Under the pieces are notes generated by a model that was given only the letters and a program-made list of their open reading frames with translations, searched no databases and was not told the origin of the DNA. Below, one piece after another: positions 39,101 to 49,550 of a DNA stretch of 64,000 nt (the first letter of the stretch is position 1; every line of letters starts with the position of its first letter). Location of the stretch: the NCBI RefSeq assembly GCF_028389875.1, contig NC_084702.1, forward strand, positions 62,846,553 through 62,910,552, read 5' to 3'. The DNA is from Rhea pennata. Its lineage: Eukaryota > Chordata > Aves > Rheiformes > Rheidae. Both the position numbers and the translations under genes were made by a program.

Positions 39101-41665
39101 TTCCTGTCCTTCCTCCTCTTTTGCTGCCTGAACCCTAGAGCTCTTTCTTGTGGCTTTAGCTAAGGAGGTTATTGCTGAAGTATTTCCCATGGCGAAGAGC
39201 AGTACCTCTCACGTGTCACCTGTCAGATATCCTTTCTTTTCAGCTAAAGACAGCATGTCTTTTCTTTCTCACCTTTCTGCTGCGCCTAGCATCAGTTCTT
39301 AGTGGACTTCAGTTAAAAAACCTGTCTTGCAATGCATTAAGACTTCTCCTACAGAGAGTCTGTTTTTGGAGGTTGTGTTAGAGCAAAGAGCAGGATAGAT
39401 GAATCTACTTCAGAGTAAAAGTTTGGCTGGGGTATTTTATGTGAAACTCTGATGTTAAATGAGTTATTACATTCTTAAATTAAAAAGTTTAGAGTTAAAG
39501 ACAAAGCAAGTTTTTCTTTAAGTGTTTTTCATACTTTTTTATTTTTGTGATACTTTAATGACAGATGTGATATACTTCTATATTTAAGAATTCAGTTATA
39601 TTGAAGTAGCAATATGAAGTAGCAAAAATGTATTTCTATATTGATATGCCTCATAGTCTACTTCAAATAATTGCTCTGTAGCTATTAGAATGCTATACAT
39701 ATGAAATCATTTTCCTCCCCTTTACCATTTTTGGGTTTGTCGTCTTTATGAGTACAGCTAATGCATGGAGGAGTTGTAAGTGCAATGCCACGTTTTACTA
39801 AGTAATACAGCTTCTTATAAAGATGTAAGAAATTGTAGGAAGTGTTTCTATATGAAAATGCAAAAAAAGTCTCCTACTTAAAAAAAAAAAAAAAAAAAAA
39901 AAAAAAGCTGTAAGGTACTAATGTCCTGAATTGTCAGACACTTAATAGAAATTTGAGAAGTGCATCTTTTAGCTTTATTCTATTTTTAATCCTCTACAGA
40001 ATTAAAAAGCATATCTGGCCTAATGTACCTGATCCATCCAAGAGTAATATTGCTCAGTGGTCCCCTCAAGTTCCAGCTAAGGTAATGTTCACCTTTCTGC
40101 ATTTTCTGTCTTAGCCCATAAGGTTTTAAAGAGATTGAACAGTGGGAGTCTTCTCCCTTCTAGCACATGCACAGATTTCAGGAGGAAAAAAAAATGACTG
40201 TTAAGTTCCTGGACATTACGATATGATACAGGTAGAAGACTTTAATGCAGGAATAGATTAAGAATTTGGGATATATGGTCCTTTGCACAAGCTCACAACA
40301 TTGATCAGGCTTTAACATTGTGCCTTAAACTCAGTTACTAGCTTGAAGAGTCAAGCACCAATTCTTTTACTCAGTCACATGAAATCAGGATTAGGTCAAC
40401 AGAATTCTTGATTCCTGTTCTTAAAACCTTAAAATTACTTGTTTGTACAGTAAAGTAGTGAATGAGAGAAGACTCTTAACAGAGTTACTCTTGGATGAGG
40501 AAAGCAGCAGCAATTTATGCCCTGTGTGGGATGGAGGACACAGCAAATTCTGTTCAAGAAGCTGTTGCCAACTTTATGAAAAAGTGCTCTGATGTTGAAA
40601 TGCTGTAAGGAGCGTATTTATGTATGGCCTCAATGCAGAATGTGCCGGTGCTGTGCAACAAATTGCACTATATTTACAGTACTTCAGAACAATTGAAATT
40701 AGAGAAAAGCTTTCATGCAGTTATGGTTTTAGAGTATTTGTGTAATAAAGACTTTGTACTGAGAAAGCTACATCCTTCATTTGGTAACAGATACTTGGGA
40801 GATACTGCCAAGTTCTAAAAGGAGGAAACTCATATAGTAATCTCAAAGCAGTTGCAGGATAGGAACTGAGATATTAATGTACTTTTCTTCTAAATTTAAA
40901 TAACCTTCTTCTTAGAAAAGATCAATTTATTTCTTTCAGCATAACTATAGTTCCAAAGATCAGATGTACCCAGAAGGCAGTTTTACTGATGTAAGCGTCG
41001 TAGAAATAGAAGCTGATGAAAAGAAGTCCTTTTCAGAACAAGATTTAAAACCTTTTGACTTGCTTAAAAAGGAAAAAAGTACTTCAGAAGGGCACAGCAG
41101 TGGTATTGGAGGATCTTCATGCATGTCTTCTCCTAGGCAAAGTGTCTCAGACAGCGACGAAGGTGAAACTACACAAAACACTTCAAGCACTGTGCAGTAT
41201 TCTACTGTAGTACTTAATGGCTACAGAGACCAAACACCTTCTGTACAAGTCTTTTCAAGATCTGAATCCACACAGCCACTGCTAGATTCAGAAGAGAGAT
41301 CAGAAGATCACGCCGGAGGGAATGACAGTACAACACAGCGGCATCAGTATTTCAAACAAAATTGTGGTCAGGATGAAACCAACACAGACAGGCCACGCTT
41401 TGAAAGAGCAAAGCAGATTACTCCTGCTAATGAAGATCTTGTTGGATTTGCACAGCTGCAGATCTTGGGTCAGAATTCACAGCCTTTTGGCCTTGGGCTG
41501 GAAAAAAATATTGAGGAAGCTGCTCTGTCAGATGTTATACAGACAGGTACTGAGGGACTAACTGTGAGACCTGAAACAGTGGAAGAAAATCCAACATCAG
41601 CTGATGAAATACCAAAAAGTTACCTCCCACAGACTGTGAGACAAGGGGGTTATATGCCTCAGTGA
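21126..41665 (+). CDS. IL6ST: interleukin-6 signal transducer (gp130), complete spliced CDS, 15 coding exons
   Basis: This is the shared signalling receptor of the IL-6 family (IL-6, IL-11, LIF, OSM, CNTF), a type I plasma-membrane protein acting through JAK kinases, STAT3 and SHP2/SOCS3. All exons join in phase with GT-AG borders to give 919 codons plus stop (917 with the alternative acceptor), against 918 in human. Order (919 numbering): signal peptide about 1-22; Ig-like D1 about 25-126; cytokine-binding module D2-D3 about 127-328 with WSDWS at 314-318; three fibronectin III domains about 329-618; transmembrane about 625-646; box 1 WPNVPDPSK from 657; box 2 region about 695-703. Tyrosine motifs are YSTVV (Y765, SHP2/SOCS3 type) and four YxxQ STAT3 motifs: YRDQ (773), YFKQ (815), YLPQ (906), YMPQ (916). 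A dileucine endocytosis motif (STQPLLDSE) is at 792-793. The stretch between dileucine and YFKQ looks a few residues shorter than I remember in human. No key motif is missing. Confidence 0.98.
22272..22583 (+). CDS. IL6ST: IL6ST exon for Ig-like domain D1
   Basis: Two AG acceptors six bases apart (ttttag at 22,271 and tttcag at 22,277) both keep the frame, so the true start is 22,272 or 22,278; the choice adds or drops two residues (VS) near the signal cleavage site. The exon encodes the N-terminal Ig-like domain needed for higher-order cytokine complexes, including the gp130-characteristic NFTALC and PLTCNIL stretches with their cysteines and several N-glycosylation sequons. Donor ggct|gtaagt, phase 1. 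Confidence 0.95.
24292..24424 (+). CDS. IL6ST: IL6ST exon, start of cytokine-binding domain D2
   Basis: Starts after ttgatacag. Encodes LPPEKPKNLSC, the conserved D2 opening of gp130, and a CTW motif carrying the paired cysteine of the class I cytokine receptor fold. Donor gatg|gtaagt, phase 2. Confidence 0.96.
25617..25777 (+). CDS. IL6ST: IL6ST exon, remainder of D2
   Basis: Acceptor ttattcag. Encodes the second disulphide pair of D2 and the conserved VWVEAANALGRAESD-like strand and hinge before D3. Donor atag|gtaact at 25,777/25,778, phase 1. Confidence 0.95.
26129..26280 (+). CDS. IL6ST: IL6ST exon, first half of D3
   Basis: Acceptor tcttctag. Encodes KPLSPHNLSV and the YRIISETNWMQ segment, the first half of the fibronectin III-type D3 domain. 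Ends in phase 0 at gcag|gtaacg. Confidence 0.96.
28114..28273 (+). CDS. IL6ST: IL6ST exon, second half of D3 with WSDWS box
   Basis: Acceptor cttacag. Contains PPEDTASPRTSF, the FSIRCMKEDGEGYWSDWSEE segment with the class I receptor WSXWS box intact, and a phase-1 donor (gata|gtaagt) at 28,273/28,274. Confidence 0.98.
30668..30860 (-). mobile_element. CR1-type LINE fragment in IL6ST intron 7
   Basis: tataggattgtggagtaact is followed by a ttgattggaagggttcttag-like block, then ctgctcaaaggagggtcagc and a cagcctttctgggcagcctg-like block. This is the reverse complement order of the avian CR1 3' tail, better preserved than the copies near 3.9 and 12.2 kb. Right boundary approximate. Confidence 0.75.
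32122..32204 (+). CDS. IL6ST: IL6ST exon, D3-D4 linker and start of D4
   Basis: Acceptor tttcatcag. Encodes PSKGPPVWRIIDAS, matching the gp130 linker and first strand of the membrane-proximal fibronectin III array. Ends in phase 0 at gaag|gtaaag. Confidence 0.95.
33120..33339 (+). CDS. IL6ST: IL6ST exon, body of D4
   Basis: Acceptor ttctaacag. Encodes the rest of D4, including LEPFETNGIILRYEV and YNVNATSLTLKL. Donor aaag|gttagt at 33,339/33,340, phase 1. Confidence 0.95.
33564..33591. repeat. 14-bp tandem duplication
   Basis: tagagctactatcc is immediately followed by tagagctactaccc, one mismatch, in an IL6ST intron. Confidence 0.8.
34560..34736 (+). CDS. IL6ST: IL6ST exon, start of D5
   Basis: Acceptor catctcag. 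Encodes the LWVRWTAP and YVIEWCLVSNSS segments that align with human gp130 D5. Donor aaag|gtattc, phase 1. Confidence 0.95.
35436..35537 (+). CDS. IL6ST: IL6ST exon, remainder of D5
   Basis: Acceptor ctattag. Encodes KCYLITVYPLYADGQGSG and SVKAYLQQD, closing D5. Donor gatc|gtaagt, phase 1. Confidence 0.96.
36094..36240 (+). CDS. IL6ST: IL6ST exon, start of D6
   Basis: Acceptor cgttacag. Encodes PSKGPTVQTKKVGKAEAVL and NGFIRGYTIFYKT, the first half of the membrane-proximal fibronectin III domain. Donor acag|gtaaca, phase 1. Confidence 0.97.
37181..37321 (+). CDS. IL6ST: IL6ST exon, remainder of D6
   Basis: Acceptor ctgtttag. Encodes TEYTLSSLASDTLYTVRM and GPDFTFTTQKF, closing the extracellular region. 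Donor tttg|gtaaga at 37,321/37,322, phase 1. The frame stays open for 90 codons into the intron, to a stop at 37,591-37,593. Confidence 0.97.
38506..38602 (+). CDS. IL6ST: IL6ST transmembrane exon
   Basis: Acceptor tttttcag. Encodes a charged juxtamembrane GEIEA, a hydrophobic helix (IVVPVCLAFLLIVLLGVLF) and a stop-transfer NKRD. Enters in phase 1 and leaves in phase 2, the same phases as the IL31RA transmembrane exon at 63,673-63,766. Confidence 0.98.
39880..39906. repeat. poly(A) run, 27 A
   Basis: Uninterrupted A tract inside IL6ST intron 14; no flanking target-site duplication or retroposon body is evident. Confidence 0.9.
40000..40081 (+). CDS. IL6ST: IL6ST box 1 exon
   Basis: Acceptor cctctacag. 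Encodes KKHIWPNVPDPSKSNIAQWS, containing the proline-rich box 1 that binds JAK1/JAK2/TYK2. Phase 2 in, phase 0 out (taag|gtaatg). Confidence 0.98.
40940..41665 (+). CDS. IL6ST: IL6ST last coding exon, cytoplasmic signalling tail
   Basis: Acceptor ttctttcag, phase 0, then 241 codons to TGA at 41,663-41,665. Contains the box 2 region (DVSVVEIEA), a serine-rich segment with GHSSGIGGSSCMSS, YSTVV, four YxxQ motifs, and the dileucine motif. The reading ends in GGYMPQ as in other gp130 proteins. The exon carries nearly the whole intracellular domain. Confidence 0.98.
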   Translation, partial: HNYSSKDQMYPEGSFTDVSVVEIEADEKKSFSEQDLKPFDLLKKEKSTSEGHSSGIGGSSCMSSPRQSVSDSDEGETTQNTSSTVQYSTVVLNGYRDQTPSVQVFSRSESTQPLLDSEERSEDHAGGNDSTTQRHQYFKQNCGQDETNTDRPRFERAKQITPANEDLVGFAQLQILGQNSQPFGLGLEKNIEEAALSDVIQTGTEGLTVRPETVEENPTSADEIPKSYLPQTVRQGGYMPQ

Positions 41666-44016
41666 GGGAAGAGACTGGCTCTACTAGGCCTTTATTAGTG
41701 CCTGCTCACACTTTTTCTCCTGTGTTTCTGATAAATTAAGCTAAATATTTTTTATCTGCATTCAGATAAAAATGTTGACATTAAGTGAAGAATAATTTGA
41801 CAAAGTATGTAAGGACTGTGTTTCTGTGGAAAATTTACAGTCCAGACCTATTGGAGACTTTATGCACTACATAATCTTATTTGTCTGAATAGCTGAACAA
41901 GCCTTTTTGCTACCTTGCTTTTTTGTGTCTTGTATCAGATTCACACATGATTGAAAATAAGTAAGTTTCAATCACATCAGCCAACAGACCTCCTAGAAGA
42001 AATACTTTAAGATTTGTGACAGTGTAAAAAGCCAGCCTTATTTGGAGCATCTTCGTGTAAAAATAAGACTTGAGGTTTAGTATTCTAATGCAGGAAAAAA
42101 ATGTACATTTTTCAGTAGCTTGATTGACTTTCTGAATTCTGATTTGGCTCAGTGTCTTTTCCTGAATTATGCAAACTAAGCTTATCCCCATTTAAAAACT
42201 GAATAGAAAAAGTGATGGTGTGCAAACAGGAAAAAAAAACACTCTGATTGCTTGACTCCGGATGCTACTGTAGTAATCAGTATTCTGCTCACATAAAGAT
42301 ATATGTGCACATAAACTGTAACTTAGCTTTAAAATGTGCCTTGCAACTTGTTGCACAGCAGTTCAGTCTTCATGTTTGTTTTCATCTGGATTTTTAACTT
42401 CTAAACTTTTTTTTAAGGATTTGTACCCAAATTACTGTCTAATTATAACACATCTCTTTGGCCATATAAATTGCCTTTATTTAATAATTTTACCTTTGCT
42501 GTATACAGCTTGAGGCAAATAATGAGCTATAACTTTTTAATGTTCTTCTAACAATGCATAGGAGAAAGGGAATGTGATCTCCTCCTTTCTTGGCTGCAAA
42601 GATTAGTATGCTCTAACTTCACTGCTGACACCCAAGGACATTTTTGAAACTGAAAGTAGCAAAGCCAAAGCATTGATGACATTGATGCTGTGGGGAGGGG
42701 TACCCTACACTCTGAACTTCAAAGTTGGTGAGAACTGGCAATGGGTATTTCTTGTTGTTTTTTGGTCTCACTTCCCTCGTGTCATACCATTTGCATCTTA
42801 TTCAAGAAAATATATTTCTTAAAGATAGTCTCTACCAGGGTTTGAGGAAACAGCTAGCTCTTTAAGAGGAAAAAAAAAATTAATACCTTCCCTGATGAAG
42901 TTTTATGGTACTCCTGCAGATTAAGTTAATTTAGTCTAGTCAGCTTTCTAATCTGATATTGTAAAATCTTAATTCAAAACACTATGTGCTGTGTTGTGAG
43001 AATGCAGCAAGAATTTTATTTTTCCTTCAGCTGAAGATCTATGTATTTAAGACTTCTGAAACTTTTTGTGCTGTGAGCTGTGGTGCTGCTATTCTAAACA
43101 TACTTGTTGGAAGGCCCTGGAAAGATAGGTGTCAGTATAATTTTAACTTCCTTTGTTCCTTTTTTTGCCAGCTTGCAGTGAAGGACTGATGTAAATATAA
43201 ACATTCGTATGTTTTCTGCCGTTGTTACAAAGAAGCTAGATGCTAGAGTAAATTTATAGGATTATCCCTTGAAGTTGCTGCTATCCAAAATACATACAGA
43301 AAGCTAAAGCTGTAATAATGTCATTTCATTCAGTATTTTGCAATTCCTTTCTCCTAACAGCACCTTCATTAACAGCTTTAATATTTTTAGTATCTGGGCA
43401 CTTTTTCTTAAACTAAAATGCTTAATATAACTACATCTTCAGAACATTCCTTGAGTATGTTGGTCCCCCTCCTTTTCTCCCCACTCCACCTCAGCACCTT
43501 TCAACTGTTCCCCAGAGGGTAAGGACATAATATAAATGACGCTGTCTGTAGTGCCCTGGAGAAAAGTGCCTTTTGATTTTTGATAAGTCCAAGGAGCATG
43601 CTTTTGTCAGAACACATTTCTCTTGAAAATAACAGTAGTTTATTGGGGAATGAATGTATCTTCTCTATGCAGGCTGCACAATGACTGTAGCGACCACAAG
43701 TAAAACAAAGTCCGAGCTGAGCCGTCTGTGTGCTTATTGGAACTATCCAGAAGCCACACGTTGTCTCGTTGACCAGCTGTGAAAATTTGTGGGTCACAAC
43801 AGTTTCAGCACAAGTTCTTTTGTTAAACTACTCCTCTGTTAGCCTATGCTCACTAACTTCTGAGAGATTTATAGAATTAAATACCTGGCTGCTTAGTCTG
43901 ACTGTTGCTTCAGAGACCTAGATGTCTTCACATGCAGGTTGCGGATATTAACTTTTGATAGCATTCTTTTTTTCTTTTTGAAGGACTACTTCAGTTATTC
44001 CTAAAGATGTGTTGTC

Positions 44017-44039
44017 CTTTCCGTTAAGGAAACGGAAAG
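44017..44039 (+). repeat. stem-loop in IL6ST 3' UTR
   Basis: ctttccgtt (44,017-44,025) and aacggaaag (44,031-44,039) pair perfectly around the loop aagga. Confidence 0.7.
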
Positions 44040-44514
44040 TATTTTGTTCTTAATTACTGTTAGTCCTGAACTATTTCCTAAACCAGGCAATGTGCTAACA
44101 GGAGTGGGCACGTCGCTTCTGAAATCGTACATTGTTCATTGTGTGTAATCAGTAGTAGTAACTGCAGAGGATTATACAAGAATATATCCTTGAGATAAAA
44201 TTATCATCTGTGTGGTAGAACTATATTATCTATCTTACTATCTTGTGCTTTTATCTAAGGCTGAAATACTAAAGACTGAGCAGGAACTCACCAAGCTTGT
44301 TGGTGAACAGCTTAAAGAAGACACAACAAACATAAATAACAGGCCTTTCAGCTTATTCCTCTGTGCCAAAGGAAAATTGGAACATTAACAAGCTGATTGT
44401 ATCAGACACTTGCACATGGGTTTTAGAGTATATATGATACAATGCATTGTAGCAGTTCCCTGAAATTGTCTGAACTTGGCCCTCTAACATTATAATTAAA
44501 GGGAAAGTTTTCTG

Positions 44515-44539
<25 letters not shown>
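44515..44539. repeat. poly(T) run, 25 T
   Basis: Uninterrupted T tract near the predicted end of the IL6ST transcript. Confidence 0.95.
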
Positions 44540-44545
<6 letters not shown>

Positions 44546-44568
44546 ACGACTGTGGTGCACTTTAAAAA

Positions 44569-44588
44569 AATAAAGGCATTAAAATAAA
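44569..44588 (+). terminator. IL6ST: IL6ST polyadenylation signals
   Basis: Two canonical AATAAA hexamers, at 44,569-44,574 and 44,583-44,588, lie 14 bases apart. Cleavage is expected about 10-30 bases further on. Confidence 0.6.
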
Positions 44589-44605
44589 ACCACACTTCAG
44601 TATTG

Positions 44606-47600
44606 ACACTTTCATGCCCATCTTGATTACCTAGACTGGAATTTTTCAGATAGAAGTGGGAGAACAGTTGTTAAGACCTTGCTACTTTAGCAGTAGGGAA
44701 GGATGGCGAATAAGAATATTTTTTTTTCTTTGTATTAGTCTGCTTGGAATTTCTCAAGTGCAGGCCACCTAGCTCCTTTTCTGTTTGAAAAAAATATATT
44801 TATTTCTACAGTACTGTTGCGATTGTTCTGTTCAAAGAGGAGTTTGTTTGGGTTGGTTCTGGGGTTGTGGCTTTTTTTTCAGGGCAGTTAGTTGTGGTAC
44901 ATTCTCTCTCTCGGTAGTTAGAATCTAGGGATTGTTTCACATGCCTCTTGTAGTAAATTAAACTACGTGCTCAAACTGGCAACACAATGCACAGTAGAAA
45001 AACAAGATTTTAATCTTAATTTTGGGCTGCATTTATCCTGTGGGCAAGCATGCACCTATCATCTGTGCTACAGCAGCCTTGCAGAATACTATTTATCAAG
45101 ACTTGCAAAAATTTTGGCCCCATCACTGGGCCCAAGAGCTAGATGATCCCTTGGCCTCACTTTTCCTCCTCCTAAGAGGAGGGGAGAGTTTGCATGGAAG
45201 TGTTATTTCTAGTCTCAGGCCCTGGAAAGGCCCTACTGCCTGGGGTAGGTTTTGCCATTCTCCAGTGACTGTAAATCTTGAGCACCACCAGATGGTTAAA
45301 ACTGAATTAGCATCCCTGATGTGTGGAAATCATCACACTGATTTGACTTTTCAGTAGTTTAACTTAGTACTATAGCAACACAGGCTGATGCAGTGGTTCT
45401 GTAGGTAAGAAAGACCTGGCATTAATTAAACAGACTTCACAGTAGTAGCTGAAACCCCAGTTCTCAAACTGTTATAGTCAGTTCTACTAGAGGACGTAAA
45501 CTTTTTAAAGTCTAATTTATCTGGATTAAATAGAAGTATACTAGTTGTTCTTCCACATGAAACAGCTGTTGTTAACTGTTATTTGGATACATTCCTTTAA
45601 ATATAAACTTTATAAACTTTATTATTCCCCTTTAAGCTGTTGTCTCATTTGCTAGTATAGATAAATCTATGCATTTTAACTTCCAAGGATTGAGTTTAAT
45701 GTTATTTGGAAGCAGTTTATAACAAACAGAGGTGTTACTGTTACAAAACAGCAAATTTTGAATTACAGGCAACCACAAAATTTTCTATTTAGCTGTCAAA
45801 CCATAGCGCTGCAGTATGGTGTAGATATTAAATGCATAAGCCCAGAGAAGAGAGGCAGAATTAAACATCCTACATTTGATTCACAAATTCCCATTCTCTT
45901 CCCTAAAAGGGTTAAAGGAAGAGTGGAAAAAGACAAAGATAATGCATACCTGTGCTTTGTTTCTGTTGTTTTCTCTGCAGTACGATGCAAGCTGAGCCAT
46001 TCCCAAAAATGAAAGCAGTGCTAACTTAAATGCAGAAAGATGTAGTTTAAGGCAACAAGATTTGATACAGATGAATTTAACAGCTAAGAGCTAAATCTCC
46101 TAGTAGGCATCAGCTGCCCCTTACGTTTTAGAGCAAGGAGAAGGTAGGCAATAAATACCTCACAGAATGCAGGCCTTTTAGTCACAAAACTATAGACTCT
46201 TTGCAAAGACAACCTTGAAAGTGGCTATATGCAATAGTGTCATTGACTCCTTGCACAGGCACACTTCTGCAACAAGAGGTGAAGAACAGGTCTATGGCAC
46301 AACTGTGAGACTGCTAGAAAGCTTCACGCCCCTCCTGCTTACACTGTAATGTCTTCCAAACACAGCAGTGCCCAACTTCGCTGGCACTTGCAAACGCAGC
46401 AGATGAGCATCTCTGCCACTTTTGACACTGATAACAGCTGTTGCTTTTCCTCATATCAAAGCACATTAATTGCAGGATCCAGTCAACTTTTGATGGTTTT
46501 TAGTATATCTAACCTCTTCTCCAAGTAATATATAGCTTGACACTTTGATACAACAACAACTGATTGCCTAGTAAGCAGGTGCTTACTAGGGAGGCTTATT
46601 TGGGGAGAGGGGCTAAGGCATTTATAACCAAGATTACTGGTCATCAGATGTTAGTGAGCTGATATATGGACCTGGGTAAATGTAATCATAGGACACAAGG
46701 ACTTACTAACAAGGAAAGTGCGTTGATGCTGGATTGAATGGCTAGCAAATGTAAATGTCAGATCCAATTTTACTCTGTACTTAAGGTAACTGTTTCACTA
46801 AGCTAACAGTAACTTGTATGCCAGCTGTAAAGGGCTTGCATAGTCCAGAGGTTAAATTTGTAAACTGCTGCATAAACTGTTACTATGTGGAAAAATGTGT
46901 TTTAATACCAGTACACTATCTATCTATCTTCATTCTTTTGCAAGCTGCATGTTTATTGCCATGTAAACTCTGCTTTCTACAATTTACATTTTATTGTAAT
47001 TTGTGAATATCTTCCTCTCTGTTACCCAGCTGATCCGGGATGTCCTGCAAGCTGATCCTTGCATTTGTCTACTACATAATCCACAAAAACAAAACAAAAT
47101 TATGTATATACAGTGTTTTTGTAAAGTGTGTTTGTAATTTGAATAATAATCACATAAGAAGTAGAGTCCAGGCACTGCCTAATAGGTGAGAAATTATGAA
47201 ACATTCCTTAGGAGAGAAGTGACCACAGTATACCACAGCAAAAGCTGAGATACCTTTAATACATACTGCATTAATCTCAGGAAAGAAAAAATAATAATAA
47301 TTAAAGGGAGAGGGAGGGAGGGGGAGGGGGAGGGGGAAAGGGGAAGGGGGAGTGTGTTAAGTTAGATACCTATTTGGATATAGTGAGGAATTTCAGTAGC
47401 AAGTGAACTCTTTTCAATCCTCCTCCTCTCCCTTTATTTTAAATCACTCTTGCCATAGGTATCAGTTGTAACAGTCTGCAGCTAGGGCCATTAGATAGAT
47501 TAGTGTCCTAGGGAACTAGCTCCATTCCTACTGCTGCCAAATTTGTGCATGTTCTCTGTGTTCTTGGTCTTGTGATAAGCAGCACTGCTCGGAAGAGGGG

Positions 47601-49550
47601 TGGTCTTGTCTAGCTGTAGCTCAGCAGTTTGGAAACAGCACTTTGAAGAATCACATTCCAGGCAAGCTTGTTTGTGTCTGACAAAATCAGGAAGAATGTC
47701 AAAAAAAAAAAAAACATTTCTAAGAAAAACTACAACAGCAAGGATGAGCTGAGTAGTCCAGTCTAGTCATGCAGACTTATTTCCAAGAAAGGAGTTAGTC
47801 ATGAACTGGCTGCTTCTAACATTAGCCTTAATTTCACTGAGCATTGCTTCTTCTATTTCCAAGGCATGGAGCACCTAGTTTTACATCTCAATGGCTGAAA
47901 AAGCACAGTCAGATCTTCTGATGGTCAGAAGATGCACACATCAATAAGACTTCAAGGGTAGCAATTGAGAAGAGACAGTTTCCCCATCCCAGCTAAAATT
48001 CTGGGTTTTGTAGATTGCTTTTTGTAGATTGTCAAGTGTTTAACAAGGGCAGAAACACACACATTGTGTACATATCCCTCAGCATCATTTCTTTCCCTGC
48101 CACAGCACTGATCCCAGGACATAACAAGCAGGTTAATACTTCAGTGCAAAAACCATATGCAAATCCAATACTAGACTCCTTTTTCATAGATAATTTCAGC
48201 ACTCCAAATTTTTAGTTCCCTGGACAGTTTTCAAAATATATTTCACATTCAGCACCTTAAGTTTTTACAGGAACAACTTTGTACTTCCTCATCTGAGGTC
48301 AGAGCTGTTGATTGAGCACAGCAGTTAATACAGTTGTGCTTGACAACTGGCAAAGCATATGCAGAAGAGAAGTTACCAGCTTTGTCTTGATGGAGCTTCT
48401 TGATTCTGACAGCACAAAGTAACTTCCTGTAACTGTTCCAATAAGCAAATTGGTCTGGAGAGTGAATGACGGGAATGCTGTGCTTTCCACAGGAAGCACA
48501 TACTTTAGTAGTTTGTGCATCAAGCCAGCAGAAGCCTGCCAGATTCCATGGAAGAGCTATTCATCCCCATGGCCCTGCTCCAGCAGAGCCCCAGAAAAGC
48601 TGTGGAAGCAGCTAACTAAATGCAAGAGATGGGGCAACTCAGATTTTGTCCCTAGGTGACAAACACTGCAGCAGTATAGCGCAAACAACAGCTAGTAGTG
48701 GTTTAAACAGCTGTTTAGACATGCCCTCCCCCCCCCCCCAGCTTATGATGCTGGAGTTTGAAGTTCTGTGGGCCAGGAGGAAATACTAGTTCATTTTGCC
48801 CATCAGTAATCAGACTGCCTTTGAACCTGCCTGCAAAAACATCTTCCATGCATTTTCCTGGTGTATATGCTGTTTGTTTATGGTGCAGCAGCACCATCTC
48901 CTTCCTGTCTTCCCAGCAGTCTCCAGCTACCATGGAATACCTAGCAAACCCAAAATACCCCTCCCTCCCTGCAAACAGCTAGGCTGCACAAGAAAAAGAA
49001 AAGTCCCAGTTCAGCCAGGGAGGCTCTCTCGTATTCCAGCCTGAGCCCTCACTGCAGGGCCTCACCTGACCTACTGCTACATGTGAGAGACGACAGCTGG
49101 AAGAGCAGATTTGGAAAAACGTATCACGGCTGCACTGGAGGCCTTGGGGTGTATAGATATGTATACACACACTGCAGGTTAGCAGTTCTAGGAGGCCTCT
49201 CCAGCCTCCTCCTCCCAGCTATATCACGTTAACAGACTCAAAGGCCTGCAAAGCTGCTTTTGCCTTCCTCTCCAACATATAAACAGTTTTGAACACATGA
49301 AGTCAAGTATGGACTAACCTGAAGAAAACAGCAAGCTCTGAGACAAGCCACACTCATCCACTGCCAGAAACTGCTGCCACGGTAGAGCAGAAGGGAGCAC
49401 AAATGAGAGAACAGGGAGGTACCGGATGAAATTAAACAAGTAATTCAAGTTCAAGTTCGACTGCCAAATGGAAAAACGTTGTGTGCTAATGCCCTAGGCA
49501 TTGCACTGGATTTCCTTTTATGCTGATCCGTAAGTCACACAGAGCTGGCT
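44606..49550. other. intergenic DNA between IL6ST and IL31RA tails, part 1
   Basis: No gene is supported. Open frames such as 45,022-45,357 lack recognisable domains and flanking splice or start context. It holds the purine tract at 47.3 kb, a C run at 48,728-48,739 and a short (CTAT)n patch near 46,918. Confidence 0.5.
47306..47350 (+). repeat. G-rich purine tract with G-quadruplex potential
   Basis: At least seven tracts of three to five G separated by one to three A, in an almost pure purine stretch that begins about 47,277. The plus strand could fold into stacked G-quadruplexes, or the duplex into a purine triplex. Confidence 0.8.

Larger units (their letters stand above)
41666..44605 (+). 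other. IL6ST: IL6ST 3' UTR (3' end predicted)
   Basis: AT-rich with several ATTTA pentamers and no further coding exon. The first canonical polyadenylation hexamer I find is at 44,569, giving a 3' UTR of about 2.9 kb. A 9-bp stem with a 5-base loop occurs at 44,017-44,039. A 25-base T run at 44,515-44,539 lies just before the poly(A) signals. Longer isoforms are possible. Confidence 0.65.

Noticed and set aside
41322..41561. 79-codon frame inside the IL6ST last exon
   Set aside because: A shadow of the true IL6ST frame, which is clearly the coding one.
45022..45357. 111-codon open frame between the receptor genes
   Set aside because: Starts with TTG and has no recognisable protein family, splice context or partner exons.
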